Origin: Planctopirus ephydatiae
GTDB taxonomy: Bacteria; Planctomycetota; Planctomycetia; Planctomycetales; Planctomycetaceae
Length of the DNA: 64,000 nt
Direction of reading: 5' to 3'
Assembly (NCBI RefSeq): GCF_007752345.1
Contig: NZ_CP036299.1
Span: 5,150,062-5,214,061 of the forward strand
Position numbers and translations under genes: made by a program. The first letter of the stretch is position 1. The number at the start of each line of letters is the position of its first letter. Positions 56,296 to 64,000 of this stretch are shown here, piece after piece. The notes under the pieces are model-generated. The model was not told where the DNA came from, did not search any database, and saw only the letters and a program-made list of their open reading frames with translations.

Positions 56296-57261
56296 TTATC
56301 TGGCAGCAGGCGTGATCAGCAGCTTACGAAACTCGACCGGGCCATGATCTCCCTGGAGCATCAGCGGGCCCGGTTCGCTTTCGTGGCTGTCGAGTGCTCC
56401 ACCGGTAATTCCCGGGATCAGCTGGCGATCGATGACCCGTGTGCCATTCAACACCACAGTCACCCGGCGGCCCACCAGTGTGACCTCCAGTTTTTGCCAC
56501 TGGTCAGGCCCCAGGGCTGCATTGTCGGAAGGTGTGAGAAAGCCATAAACACCGCCAATGTTATGGCTGTCGATGGCCTTTCCCGAATGGTCTTCGATCT
56601 GCACTTCGTAGCGGCCGCGCAGGTAGATGCCGCTATTGCTGCCTTTGGGGTAACGAAATTCGGCCAGTAGCTGGAAATCTTCAAACGTCTGTTCGGTCAG
56701 CAGGTTATTCCCCGGCTTGGCATTGGTGAGGATGCCGTCAATGACTTGCCACCCATTGTTGGCCTTGGGAAACTGTGGTTTCCAGCCTGTTAGACCTTCT
56801 TTGGGAATGAGATTGATCGTTGTGCCCCAGGCGGTTGGAGGAGCATGATCGAGGGCCGGTGCTCTCTCGGCATTCCAGGTCAGGACTTCGCCCTGGCTCC
56901 CTGTGAGTTCGCCCTGCAGGAGATTTCCTTGCAGCGAGCCTTTGATCTGAATGTTCTGCGAACCCCCTTCCCACTGAGGAGGAACCACGAACTGAAAGTT
57001 GTTGCCCTCGACGACAACTTCTGAAATGGGACGAGCCGAGCCAAACTGCCCGACATATCGACCCACAATGGCTTTACGTCCCGATTTCTCGAATTCCAGC
57101 CACGAAGGGAACGTGGCACCATCGGCAGATTTCACAGTCACATCCCAGCGACCAATGAGCCCGGGTTTGACAGCCTGCTGAGCGACAAGAGGTTCGCTGC
57201 CATGCATCACTGCTAGGACGCAGATGGTCAGAATCCAGGTGATCGTCTGTCGAATTGTCAT
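56296..57261 (-). CDS. secreted DUF1080 (3-keto-disaccharide hydrolase-type) protein
   Basis: 321 aa with a signal peptide (cleavage near 'PLVAQQ'). A small beta domain at residues 35-135 (GLIGRWDVTVKSADG ... GELTGSQGEVLTW) is followed by a DUF1080 concanavalin-like domain (about 145-321): 'LTGWKPQFPKANNGWQVIDG', 'RYPKGSNSGIYLRGRYEVQI', 'DQWQKLEVTLVGRRVTVVLN' and the ending 'GPVEFRKLLITP'. Members act on sugars; several cleave 3-keto-glycosides. Confidence 0.88.
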   Translation of the reverse strand: MTIRQTITWILTICVLAVMHGSEPLVAQQAVKPGLIGRWDVTVKSADGATFPSWLEFEKSGRKAIVGRYVGQFGSARPISEVVVEGNNFQFVVPPQWEGGSQNIQIKGSLQGNLLQGELTGSQGEVLTWNAERAPALDHAPPTAWGTTINLIPKEGLTGWKPQFPKANNGWQVIDGILTNAKPGNNLLTEQTFEDFQLLAEFRYPKGSNSGIYLRGRYEVQIEDHSGKAIDSHNIGGVYGFLTPSDNAALGPDQWQKLEVTLVGRRVTVVLNGTRVIDRQLIPGITGGALDSHESEPGPLMLQGDHGPVEFRKLLITPAAR

Positions 57262-57476
57262 CTGCGCGAAACCTCAATGGCAATGATCGGAAGTGAGATG
57301 GTCGGAGAATCCTCCACGACCGAATTCTCAGCGACATTGGCGAGAGTTCGCGACACTTGTCAAGGAAGTTTGAAAATGTGGTGCTTACTTCCATGCCATC
57401 GATGAGAGGATCGAAGCAGAGATGCTCACTGAATTGCCGCAGAAAACGAACATGTGAAATTTGATTCTGCCGAGGA

Positions 57477-58304
57477 TCAGCGGTAGATCCACTCAGGTTC
57501 GCCATCGAGGCGGATTTCGAATTCTTTCTGATCAAATTCGTCGCCGGGACGCCAGTACTTCTGCATCAGAGTTTTGTGCTGCACCAGTGGCTGTCCGTCG
57601 GGCCCCTCAATGGTGCGAATCCCATTGGAAAAGCCGGTGAGATAGACGGTATAGCGTTTAGCCTTCGGATTCACATTCCGAAAAATCGCCACGCCTGAGA
57701 TCGCCTGCTCATCAGGTGATTTGGGCTCTGCGGCGGGAGGAATCGGAGCGACAGCTTCCACAGAATTCTGGAAGGTGAACTTTTCGCGTTTGTTGATGGC
57801 AGTCAGTGCTTCGGGGCTAATGGTGTCCTGGATCACTTCGGGAGTTTCCGATTGTGTCACCAGTGTGAACTCGGGAACGAACATCGGGGGCAGGACAGGC
57901 GGATCAAACTCATTGACAGGTTGATTGTCGACTTCCCGTTGAGCAATTGGGCGATTGAAGGCGCGATACGTCATGTACCAGATGTATTCGGGTTTCTTTT
58001 CGCCCGTTTTGGGATCCGTCACTTCGACGACCATCTGCCGCATGGGTTTGAAAGCGATATCCATGACCCATAGATCACTCTGGGCTACACGCTCTTCGGC
58101 TGTCGAAACACCTTTGACAAGCTGTTCGCCACCCAGCAGCACTTGAGCTGATGCCTCTTGCGTGAAGAGCAGGCCTGTGGTCAATGCTGTAACAGCCAGC
58201 AGACTTCTCACCGCTTTTCCAGCCCTTGGGGCAGAGCCAACAACTGTGTTTACGAGAGAGTTCACCCGGCAGGATGCTGTCTGGTCGTTATTCAAGCGTG
58301 TCAT
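57477..58304 (-). CDS. secreted protein of unknown function
   Basis: 275 aa. A long basic N-terminus precedes a signal-type hydrophobic segment (SLLAVTALTTGLLFTQEASA). The mature part is beta-rich with no enzyme motif: 'SDLWVMDIAFKPMRQMVVEV', 'PEYIWYMTYRAFNRPIAQRE', 'RYTVYLTGFSNGIRTIEGPD'. No family recognised; resembles planctomycete-restricted secreted proteins. On the same strand upstream of the DUF1080 gene, 215 bases apart. Confidence 0.7.
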   Translation of the reverse strand: MTRLNNDQTASCRVNSLVNTVVGSAPRAGKAVRSLLAVTALTTGLLFTQEASAQVLLGGEQLVKGVSTAEERVAQSDLWVMDIAFKPMRQMVVEVTDPKTGEKKPEYIWYMTYRAFNRPIAQREVDNQPVNEFDPPVLPPMFVPEFTLVTQSETPEVIQDTISPEALTAINKREKFTFQNSVEAVAPIPPAAEPKSPDEQAISGVAIFRNVNPKAKRYTVYLTGFSNGIRTIEGPDGQPLVQHKTLMQKYWRPGDEFDQKEFEIRLDGEPEWIYR

Positions 58305-58688
58305 GCAAAGCTCCGATCAGCAGATCCTTTGCGGGTCTGGCTGTCTCACAATCAGTCATAGCGAGGAAATGTCTGCGAAACCCGATTGACCTGATTTCTG
58401 ACCTGAGCAGAACAGTCAACCAATCTCACTTAGTTTCCATGTGGACGATCTTCCTAGATATAGAAACGTCAGCCAGAGGGGGTCAAGCCGCGATCGTCGC
58501 AACTCCTATCGAATTGAAGAGTTCCTGCGGGTGTGGAACCGGTCGTAGCTGGATTTCCTGAAAATCGGTGCTGTCTCTACGGATTTTTGAACGGATCGGC
58601 TGGTCGATCCCCACTTCTATAGTGTGGAGCCTGGCTGGAGAGCATGCCAGTTCAAATTCTGTCGATGACAACGATTTTGCGGGGCGCA
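58305..58688. other. 384-base gap between divergent genes
   Basis: Must hold the promoters of the 57477 (-) and 58689 (+) genes. No clear promoter boxes, hairpins or RNA gene recognised. Confidence 0.35.
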
Positions 58689-61262
58689 ATGATGCGACTG
58701 ACTTTACGGACACTTCTGGCTTATCTGGATGATGTGTTGCCACCCGCTGCAGCGAAAGCCCTCGGAGAGCGGATTCGCGAAAGTGACGACGTCCAGCAAC
58801 TTGTCAGCCGCATTCGAGAAGTGATCCGCAAACGGCGTCTGAACGCCCCCGCGATCTTTCCTGATGGTTCGGGTCAGAATCATGTCGATGCAAATTTTGT
58901 GGCCGAATATCTGAACGATCTTCTGACGCCTGAACAGGTTGTGGCCATCGAGAGCCTCTGCCTTGAGTCAGATATCCATCTGGCAGAAGTGGCGGCCTGC
59001 CACCAGATTCTCACACTTGCTGCGGCTGAACCTGTGACATTCACCGCGGCGGCCCGCGAACGTCTGTACGCCCTCATGGATGGGACACCCATCGAAGTCG
59101 AAAATGCATCCACAGCCAGTGCCTCCACTGCTGGTCGTCCGGCGGCGATTGAGGCCGCAGATGAAGCCAAGGCGGATTCTCCAGAAAATGGTGCGGGCGA
59201 TAGCTTCAAAATTGGCGATTCCCGCAAAACCACAGGGATCGATCTGGAAAAGCTGGGGACGAACGCAGGTCGCTCCCCGGGAGTCGCTGCTACTTCACGG
59301 CAAATATCGGCCGGTGCAACTGGGAGCGAAAGCAAACAGCCTCAGCGGGAAAAGTTGAGTGTTCAAGCTGAACTGGATTTCTCTCGTCCAGTCGAAGAAT
59401 CCCGATGGTCACGCCGGGTCCTTCCGATAGTGGCTGTTGCCGCCGTCGGTGTCGCCTGGCTGGCGATCCTGCTACGTGATCCGGGACTTAAAGAAGGTGT
59501 CACCGGACGCAAGCCCGCAGGAACTCAGGCCACAACAGCAAGCTCTGCCACAACAGCAAGCTCTGGAGGCGAACTGGCTGCCAATGCGACTCCTCCAGTG
59601 TATGCTCCAGAGATCAATCGCCCTGAAGTAGCGGCATTCAATGGGAATGGGCCAGTCGGCGCTGCGACTCCTCAAGTCGAGGGTGGCACAGGACCGGCTG
59701 TCGCTACCAATCCAACGATGAATCCTCCAGCCAATCCTGCGACGGCAACCCCAGATCCAGCCAATGTCGTGGCGATGGCTCCCGGTCCTTCCAACCCGGA
59801 GGCCGGAAAACCATCGATGGCGAATTCACCAGCGAATGCCACTCCGGTAGCTGCCAGTCCCAATAATCCAGCGACAGCATCTGCCAATCTCCCGGCAGCT
59901 GCGCAGAGTGCAGCTTTACCTGCCGCAGTTCTCCCTGCCACGACAGCCCCGGATTCCGGGAATTCGACAAAATCGACGAGTACGGGCAGGCCGGAAATTC
60001 CCGGTGAATCGTTTCTTCCCGGAACAACAATTACCTACGCCTCGACCGAGAGTGTGGCCATTACTCGTGATGAAGAGACCGCCAGCTGGAAGCGAGTCGT
60101 TCCTCAACAACAGATCGCTGTGGGGACTGTGCTGGTGGTGCCAGAACCCTTTGAGGCCCGCTTTGAAGTGGTAGTCAATCAACGTGCAGGGGTGGCTGTT
60201 TCCCCCGAAGCTCGCCCGGCTTTTGACTTGCAGTTGGATGTCCTCCCCGGTTCTGTCATTCGATGGGGCGGAGCGGTCGGCAATGCTCCCGCTTCGCTGC
60301 TGGTGGAGCGAGGACGTGTGAGCCTCAAAGGGATCTCGGGGCAGGAAGCTTCATTGGGCAAAATCGAGTGGGTCTTTCAGGTCGGTTCGACCGTGGTACG
60401 AATTGTCCCCAAATCAGCCGATCTTATCGCGGGTGTTGAAGTTCAGTGGCGCGAGCCCACGCGATTTGAGCAGGACCTGGGGCCGAATCGACTCACCGGC
60501 GGGTTGTACATTGCCCGGGGAAGCGCCAATGTGATCGTTGGGCAAGGTGAAGCTCGAGAAGTCTCCCAGGGGATGTTCACCACGCTGACGAATATCAGCC
60601 AGCAGCCGGAACATCTCTCAGCCACACCACCAATCTCACCGGCATTGCCCGAATGGCTGACTATCGATTCGCGACCTCTTTCTCCCGCGATTAAACGATT
60701 CGCATCACTGTTTGAAAAGGAGTTCGCAGTTGGTGCTGCGATCGATCTGAATATGCTGGCACTGGTTGTCGATCCCCGCCCTAAAATGGCCGAACTCGGC
60801 GTGCAGACGTTAGGGCTCATGGGGCGTATGGATGGATTGGTGGAAGCCCTGGCAAAATCCGAACATGAAGAAGCCCGTATGAGTGCCTTCATCATGCTGC
60901 GGGAATGGCTGGGGCATTTACCGGCAGCAGGAAGCGTGATTCGCGAAGAACTCTCCAGCGAATATGCTGAAGCCGAAGCGAATTCTGTCTACCGGCTGTT
61001 GTGGGGTTATTCTCCCACCGATGCCCGCAATCGCCTCACATCTCAGGAACTCGTCGATTACCTGGGGAATGGCCGCGTCGAGATCCGTGAGATGGCGTTT
61101 TACTACATCCAGAAGCTCACGGGAAAACGCCTCGATTACCGTCCACTCGACAATCCCAGCCGGCGGGAAGCGGCTCTCCAGAAGTGGTATAGCGTTCTGC
61201 AGAAGGATGGAGCACTGCTGCCGAACATCCCTGTGGATGCGAAAACTCCCGAAGGAACCTGA
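58689..61262 (+). CDS. large anti-sigma/FecR-like membrane protein
   Basis: 857 aa from ATG 58689 (MMRLTLRTLLAYLDD). The N-terminal 150 residues resemble a zinc-less anti-sigma-type helical domain found in planctomycetes ('LLAYLDDVLPPAAAKALGER', 'DANFVAEYLNDLLTPEQVVA', 'SDIHLAEVAACHQILTLAA'). A single membrane helix lies near 255-275 (VLPIVAVAAVGVAWLAILL), then a 150-residue A/P/T/N-rich stalk, a beta-rich FecR-like part (about 455-640, 'LDVLPGSVIRWGGAVGNAPA') and a helical HEAT-like end. Probably a sensor linking envelope to transcription; inferred. Confidence 0.72.
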   Translation: MMRLTLRTLLAYLDDVLPPAAAKALGERIRESDDVQQLVSRIREVIRKRRLNAPAIFPDGSGQNHVDANFVAEYLNDLLTPEQVVAIESLCLESDIHLAEVAACHQILTLAAAEPVTFTAAARERLYALMDGTPIEVENASTASASTAGRPAAIEAADEAKADSPENGAGDSFKIGDSRKTTGIDLEKLGTNAGRSPGVAATSRQISAGATGSESKQPQREKLSVQAELDFSRPVEESRWSRRVLPIVAVAAVGVAWLAILLRDPGLKEGVTGRKPAGTQATTASSATTASSGGELAANATPPVYAPEINRPEVAAFNGNGPVGAATPQVEGGTGPAVATNPTMNPPANPATATPDPANVVAMAPGPSNPEAGKPSMANSPANATPVAASPNNPATASANLPAAAQSAALPAAVLPATTAPDSGNSTKSTSTGRPEIPGESFLPGTTITYASTESVAITRDEETASWKRVVPQQQIAVGTVLVVPEPFEARFEVVVNQRAGVAVSPEARPAFDLQLDVLPGSVIRWGGAVGNAPASLLVERGRVSLKGISGQEASLGKIEWVFQVGSTVVRIVPKSADLIAGVEVQWREPTRFEQDLGPNRLTGGLYIARGSANVIVGQGEAREVSQGMFTTLTNISQQPEHLSATPPISPALPEWLTIDSRPLSPAIKRFASLFEKEFAVGAAIDLNMLALVVDPRPKMAELGVQTLGLMGRMDGLVEALAKSEHEEARMSAFIMLREWLGHLPAAGSVIREELSSEYAEAEANSVYRLLWGYSPTDARNRLTSQELVDYLGNGRVEIREMAFYYIQKLTGKRLDYRPLDNPSRREAALQKWYSVLQKDGALLPNIPVDAKTPEGT

Positions 61263-61473
61263 CGGCAATTCGGCAGAATTCGCCGGTGGAGGGCTTGATT
61301 CTGCAGGCCGGGCAGAATCTCTGTCCCTCTGAGCGAAACTCTCATTGTCGATTCACACTCATCTGAGCCATACTACCGGCTACGACGCCCCATTTTGACG
61401 AATTCCCATTGGGCCAGGCCCAGCGCGAAAGCCAAGGCAGGCCGACTGATCTTTTCAGGGAAAGGATTCCCTT

Positions 61474-63339
61474 ATGTCTGTTTCTGATTCAACGTCTTCC
61501 CAGGAAGGTGCCTTCCCTGCGGGCTCGCAGCGAGTGGGGACACGCGCTGTGGATGGTCAATTGACCCCACGTTTTGACGGCCCGCACTTTTCGATGCGGG
61601 GCTCACGCCATGCCAGTGCATCTTCAACGGATAGTCTGGCCACGCGTCAACACCACGAAACAAAACAACCCGATGCCACGCCATTTCCGGAGTCTCCTCA
61701 GAGACCGGATTCACAGCTTTTGTGGCAGGCCGGGCAGCTTGTCGAAACGTTGCAGCAGCAGATCGCTGATATCGCCCGCCGCGAAGAACTGGTGGCCTCG
61801 CAGATCCAGCAATTCGAAGAAGATCAGCGGCACTTCCGATTACTCATGGCCAGTCAGCAGGCGAGCCTGCATGAACGCGAACTCGAACTGCGCGAGCGGG
61901 AACGAGAAGTGGCAATTCGCTGGGGAAGTTTTGAAGCACAGATCGGCCAGCTCGAGAAGCGACGCCGGGAACTGGAAGCTGCTGCCGGAGAGGTCGAACG
62001 TCAGCGCTCGCAATTGCGGCAACAGATGCAGGCCGAGTTAGAAGCCCGGCGTAAAGAACTGGCTCAAGGGGAAGAAAAACTCGCGCGTGGTCAGCAGCAA
62101 CTCAACCAGTTGATCGAGATTCACGAGCTGCAACTGGCTGAGCGCGCCGAAAAGCTCGAAAAAGACTTCCGCAAGGAGCGGGAAGATCTCTGGAAAAAGC
62201 TCGCCGATGAATGGGAAGAGCAGCGGATCAAATTCGAACGGCAGCAGGCCGAATGGTGTAACGAACGGGATGCCGAACGCGAGCGGCTCGACCGGCAGAA
62301 AGAGATCTATGATCGCGCATTAGGCGAGATTGATAACGAACTGAGTGCTGCCCGCCAGGCTCAGTTGCAGGAATTTGCCGCCTTGCGGGAAGAGCAAACG
62401 GCCCGACTGCGTGAAGAACAGCTCGCTTGGGAGCAAAAGCTCGCGCTGGATGAACAGAACTATCATCGCGAGCGGGCACTGCTCGATAATCGATTGAAGT
62501 TTCAGCAGGATCATCTCGAAAAGGTCAAACAGGAGCTGGAAGCTGCACAAAATCAGTTCCGCGAGACGCGTCAGCGTGAACGTCAGCGGCTCGAAGACGA
62601 CACGATGCAGCTCGAACGGCGTTCGAGGCAACTCGCGGCTTATCGGGAAGCACTCGACGAAAAAGCCGGTTCGCTGGCTCGAGAACGCGAACTGCTGGCA
62701 CAGCAGCGGGGTTCGATTGAAAACAGCGTCCATAAAGACCGCCAGAGCTTCTTAATGGAGAAGCAGGCGTGGGAACAAGAGCGTTCACTCCAGCAGGCCG
62801 AAGTTCGCCGTCAGCAGGAGTTGCTCACTGTACATGCAGAAAGTCTCGAAACACGCCGGGTGCGTTTGGAGGCGTTAAGGGCTGAGCTGGAAGTGACTCA
62901 TCGCTCGACACTCGAATTGCGCCTGGCTCTGGAAGAGACCTGGATGCAGCTTTCGGAAAGCCTGGGCGAACAGCGCACGAAAGAACGCGTTGAACGTTCC
63001 CGATTGTCGATTGCTCAGCACTACGAGATGCTGCAGAACTCTCTTGAAGAACAGCGTATGGAAATGCGGGCAGCCTTCGAGCGATTTGAACAGCAAAGAC
63101 TCGAATTCCAGCAGGAGCGGCAACAGCTCATGCGCTGGATTACTGAACGCGATGAATCGATTCGTCTGAGAGAAAGTGAACTCGCTACGAAAGCGATTGC
63201 ACAGGCCGAGGCCGACGCCATTCGCGAAAACGAGCGGCAGCGCTGGCTGCAGGAAAAACTTTCGAGTGAACTTAAGATCCGCCAGCTCGTCGAGCAGCTC
63301 AACCAGCTACCCACTCAACGACCGATGTTCGATCTGTAA
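61474..63339 (+). CDS. long coiled-coil protein
   Basis: 621 aa from ATG 61474. After a disordered S/T/H/Q-rich first 85 residues, residues about 90-600 are almost unbroken coiled coil rich in E, Q, R, L and A ('ELELREREREVAIRWG', 'RRRELEAAAGEVERQRSQ'). No membrane segment or enzyme motif. Such sequence suggests a structural or scaffold role in the cytosol; homology cannot be inferred from coiled coil alone. A short hairpin follows the stop. Confidence 0.75.
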   Translation: MSVSDSTSSQEGAFPAGSQRVGTRAVDGQLTPRFDGPHFSMRGSRHASASSTDSLATRQHHETKQPDATPFPESPQRPDSQLLWQAGQLVETLQQQIADIARREELVASQIQQFEEDQRHFRLLMASQQASLHERELELREREREVAIRWGSFEAQIGQLEKRRRELEAAAGEVERQRSQLRQQMQAELEARRKELAQGEEKLARGQQQLNQLIEIHELQLAERAEKLEKDFRKEREDLWKKLADEWEEQRIKFERQQAEWCNERDAERERLDRQKEIYDRALGEIDNELSAARQAQLQEFAALREEQTARLREEQLAWEQKLALDEQNYHRERALLDNRLKFQQDHLEKVKQELEAAQNQFRETRQRERQRLEDDTMQLERRSRQLAAYREALDEKAGSLARERELLAQQRGSIENSVHKDRQSFLMEKQAWEQERSLQQAEVRRQQELLTVHAESLETRRVRLEALRAELEVTHRSTLELRLALEETWMQLSESLGEQRTKERVERSRLSIAQHYEMLQNSLEEQRMEMRAAFERFEQQRLEFQQERQQLMRWITERDESIRLRESELATKAIAQAEADAIRENERQRWLQEKLSSELKIRQLVEQLNQLPTQRPMFDL

Positions 63340-64000
63340 TTCACGCCCTGACCCCTTCTCACGTTCTGACGGGAGAAGGCCGGCAATGTTCGGCGAGTCG
63401 TCTCCATGTTTCGCCTTTGAAACAAATTACAATTGCCAGCTCAATTGGCATGTCGCTTGCATCGTTGGCACTTGGCAATGTGTTTCCAAGAAAACTGCGA
63501 GATAATGCCATGCAGACTCATCACAAAATGCTCAAAAGTTTTGCACCCACTGGTCAGAAATCAGAAATTCCAGTTGTTGCCAATCTGCCTCGTGCTGGTC
63601 GGCGTTTCGCCCGTTAAGCGAAAATGAATCACAAATTCACTGGATCGTCTCCTGTGGTGCGTTGATCATCAGGGAGCTTTCGAGGATTGAGTACGTCTTT
63701 CGCTGGCTCAAGTGAAGCGGTGGGCTGCGAAATCGTTACAATCCGTGTGCAGCCGCATCGATTTATTCAGCGGCCAGTCTGTGATTCGCTTTTGAGTTGT
63801 GAGAAGATTGTCGAAGGACGATCCTTAATTGGTGGTGTGCTTGTATTGAGAGAAAGCCAGGACAGCTTTTTTTCTTTTGGCAAACTTTGGGCGGCATGAG
63901 TGAAAGTGCCGTTTAATCGAGTTCGCTCCAGGGATGATCCGAGGCAAAAGGACGGTTGCCAGACCCTACCTTCAGTCCGCAATGATGTCGGACCCGGATC
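63340..64000. other. 661 bases at the window end without a supported gene
   Basis: A short hairpin (CCTTCTC 63354-63360 with GAGAAGG 63373-63379) follows the coiled-coil gene but has no T-run. The remaining short frames overlap each other on both strands and carry no protein-like features. A gene may begin beyond the edge. Confidence 0.35.

Noticed and set aside
63687..63899. 70-aa plus-strand frame near the window end
   Set aside because: No family features and overlapped by a minus-strand frame of equal quality.

Overview
The window is a chromosomal stretch that looks like a planctomycete of the Planctomycetaceae type (Planctopirus/Schlesneria-like; this is inferred from gene content and no database was searched). 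The signs are two DUF1559 'H-X9-DG' proteins with type IV prepilin leaders, giant Ser/Thr kinases with a membrane anchor and a long extracytoplasmic domain, a sulfatase, a DUF1080 protein, Tat-exported TIM-barrel isomerases, a PIN-PhoH ATPase, a cytochrome-like secreted protein and many secreted proteins of unknown function. Most genes are GC-rich and only some have a clear Shine-Dalgarno sequence.

Layout. 0-9 kb (+): the 3' part of an HD phosphohydrolase, a secreted protein with a CX4CH heme-like motif overlapping a small lipoprotein, a large YCF48-like/CBM9-like secreted protein, moaA, a DUF3592-like membrane protein and a TIM-barrel isomerase. 9-16 kb: a large kinase (-), a small protein, a metallophosphoesterase and PIN-PhoH. 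16-21 kb, accessory: a small unknown gene, a Tat-exported chlorite-dismutase-family protein between two copies of an intergenic repeat, then an A/T-rich island. The island codes for a nuclease-like domain plus P-loop NTPase whose frame is cut by one in-frame TAA between Walker A and Walker B. 20.6-28 kb: an HD protein, a GT87-like membrane glycosyltransferase, lipA/lipB, yacG, rtcB and an APC permease.

28.5-37.3 kb (+) is a type II secretion/type IV pilus-like cluster: one GspE-like ATPase, three GspF-fold membrane proteins, three pseudopilin-like proteins joined by ATGA overlaps, and a DUF1559 prepilin-type protein. 37.7-46 kb holds a secreted protein with a strong terminator, a GT39-like glycosyltransferase, a sulfatase and an 886-aa secreted esterase fusion. 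47-53.5 kb holds a second giant kinase, a second DUF1559 protein with a terminator, and a Tat-exported isomerase. 53.9-63.3 kb holds a BFD-like [2Fe-2S] protein with Cys-rich repeats, an Nramp-like transporter lacking the usual motifs, a DUF1080 protein, an unknown secreted protein, a large anti-sigma/FecR-like membrane protein and a long coiled-coil protein.

The best candidate for something new is the 17.8-20.3 kb nuclease/NTPase locus, probably a defence gene, with its in-frame stop. Next come the chlorite dismutase-type enzyme, a family of dispersed palindromes (four copies), a perfect 23-bp inverted repeat pair, and a LipB homologue that appears to lack its catalytic Lys/Cys pair. No rRNA, tRNA, CRISPR array or transposase was recognised.
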